The notes beneath the pieces are model-generated. The model was given only the letters and a program-made list of their open reading frames with translations, searched no databases and was not told the origin of the DNA. Below, in pieces: positions 5,168 through 5,670 of a stretch of 5,670 bases of DNA (the first letter of the stretch is position 1; each line of letters begins with the position of its first letter). Location of the stretch: contig JAUIKX010000244.1 in assembly GCA_030430515.1 (NCBI GenBank), forward strand, positions 1 through 5,670, written 5' to 3'. The position numbers and the translations under genes are program-made. Source of the stretch: Gammaproteobacteria bacterium (GTDB lineage Bacteria; Pseudomonadota; Gammaproteobacteria; Pseudomonadales; Azotimanducaceae).

Positions 5168-5670
5168 GTACTGGAACGGGGAAGCAGGGGAGACCTGGGT
5201 TGAGGCGCAGGAGCGTCTGGATGCGCTGCTTGAACCCCTGAACTCGGTGGCCCTCGGCCAACTGAATGTGAGTCCGGGGCAGAGAGTGCTGGACGTGGGC
5301 TGCGGCTGCGGTACCACGAGTTTTGCGTTGGCTGATTCCGGCGCGCACGTGACGGGCATCGATATTTCAGAGCCCATGCTGGCTCACGCCCGAAACCGCG
5401 CGGTGGGCCGTGATAATGTGGAGTTCAGTCACTGCGATGCGTCCACGGCGACGTTCGAAGAGCTGCACGACTGCCTCTTCTCGCGTTTCGGCGTGATGTT
5501 CTTCGATGACCCGCACGGTGCTTTCGGCAACCTGCGCAAAGCCATGAAACCCGGTGCGCAGCTGCTGTTCCTGTGCTGGCAGAAACCTGCCGATAACCCC
5601 TGGGTTTCCACGGTGGGTCGTGCGGTGCAGGCGTTTCTGCCTGAGCCTGAAGAGACACCCGATCCTCGCG
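5145..5670 (+). CDS. Class I SAM-dependent methyltransferase (3' end beyond window)
   Basis: 175 codons and one base are visible from the ATG at 5145, open through the right edge. It begins MSNEEQSKYWNGEAGETWVE, an opening shared by a common group of bacterial methyltransferases. The Rossmann SAM-binding motif I is VLDVGCGCGTTSF at 48-60, the acidic end of strand 2 is GIDIS (Asp73, expected to contact the SAM ribose), Asp98 in HCDAS fits the adenine-contacting acid, and RFGVMFFDDP at 114-123 with NLRKAMKPGAQLLFL at 129-143 are strands 4 and 5. It should transfer a methyl group from SAM to a small molecule or other acceptor, but the acceptor is not predictable. The preceding GAGAG (5135-5139), 5 nt before the ATG, lies inside the transporter gene, and the first 23 bp are read in both genes, suggesting translational coupling. 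A second Cys makes motif I GCGCG rather than the common GCGTG/GCGPG, which is tolerated in the family. Confidence 0.9.
   Translation, partial: MSNEEQSKYWNGEAGETWVEAQERLDALLEPLNSVALGQLNVSPGQRVLDVGCGCGTTSFALADSGAHVTGIDISEPMLAHARNRAVGRDNVEFSHCDASTATFEELHDCLFSRFGVMFFDDPHGAFGNLRKAMKPGAQLLFLCWQKPADNPWVSTVGRAVQAFLPEPEETPDPR

Noticed and set aside
5064..5658. Minus-strand open frames opposite the methyltransferase
   Set aside because: The plus strand encodes a clear SAM methyltransferase with motif I and the following strands; the antisense frames have no family features.

Overview
The window looks like the chromosome of a GC-rich (about 60% by eye) proteobacterium, more likely gamma- than alpha- or betaproteobacterial. 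The basis is the b561/YceI protein type, a NodD-like LysR regulator and BphC/HsaC-type aromatic catabolism genes. No taxon can be fixed from sequence reading alone. Coding density is very high: six protein genes (two cut by the window ends), no RNA genes, no mobile elements, no CRISPR and no sizeable repeats. The longest gene-free stretch is about 104 bp.

Left part (1-1393, minus strand): an aromatic-ring module. A flavin-dependent monooxygenase of the HsaA / acyl-CoA-dehydrogenase-fold type is followed 25 bp downstream by the N-terminal part of a BphC/HsaC-type extradiol ring-cleavage dioxygenase, which runs off the left edge. Both genes carry the same 8-nt Shine-Dalgarno sequence, AGGGAGAG. 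The expected logic is phenol to catechol (monooxygenase), then meta-cleavage (dioxygenase). The flavin reductase the monooxygenase would need is not in the window.

Centre (1394-2415): a divergently transcribed LysR-type regulator of the NodD-like kind. The 104-bp shared control region holds an ATC-N9-GAT / T-N11-A box (ATCG-N7-CGAT, 1474-1488). It is centred about 65 bp upstream of the start site implied by a candidate sigma70 promoter for the monooxygenase gene, which is the classical LysR geometry. This is the best-supported regulatory inference here.

Right part (2421-5670): a single-chain fusion of a cytochrome b561 membrane domain and a periplasmic YceI lipocalin-like domain (minus strand), convergent with the LysR gene with only 5 bp between the stop codons. 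Divergent from it is a plus-strand pair: a sodium:solute symporter family transporter with a TTG start behind a near-perfect Shine-Dalgarno, and a class I SAM methyltransferase that overlaps it by 23 bp and runs off the right edge. The aromatic module could be linked to the transporter and redox protein (uptake, membrane electron or quinone chemistry), but nothing in the sequence proves this.

I found no strong evidence of a wholly undescribed system. The most useful leads are the regulator-box-promoter architecture, the b561-YceI fusion, and the unknown substrate of the monooxygenase/dioxygenase pair.
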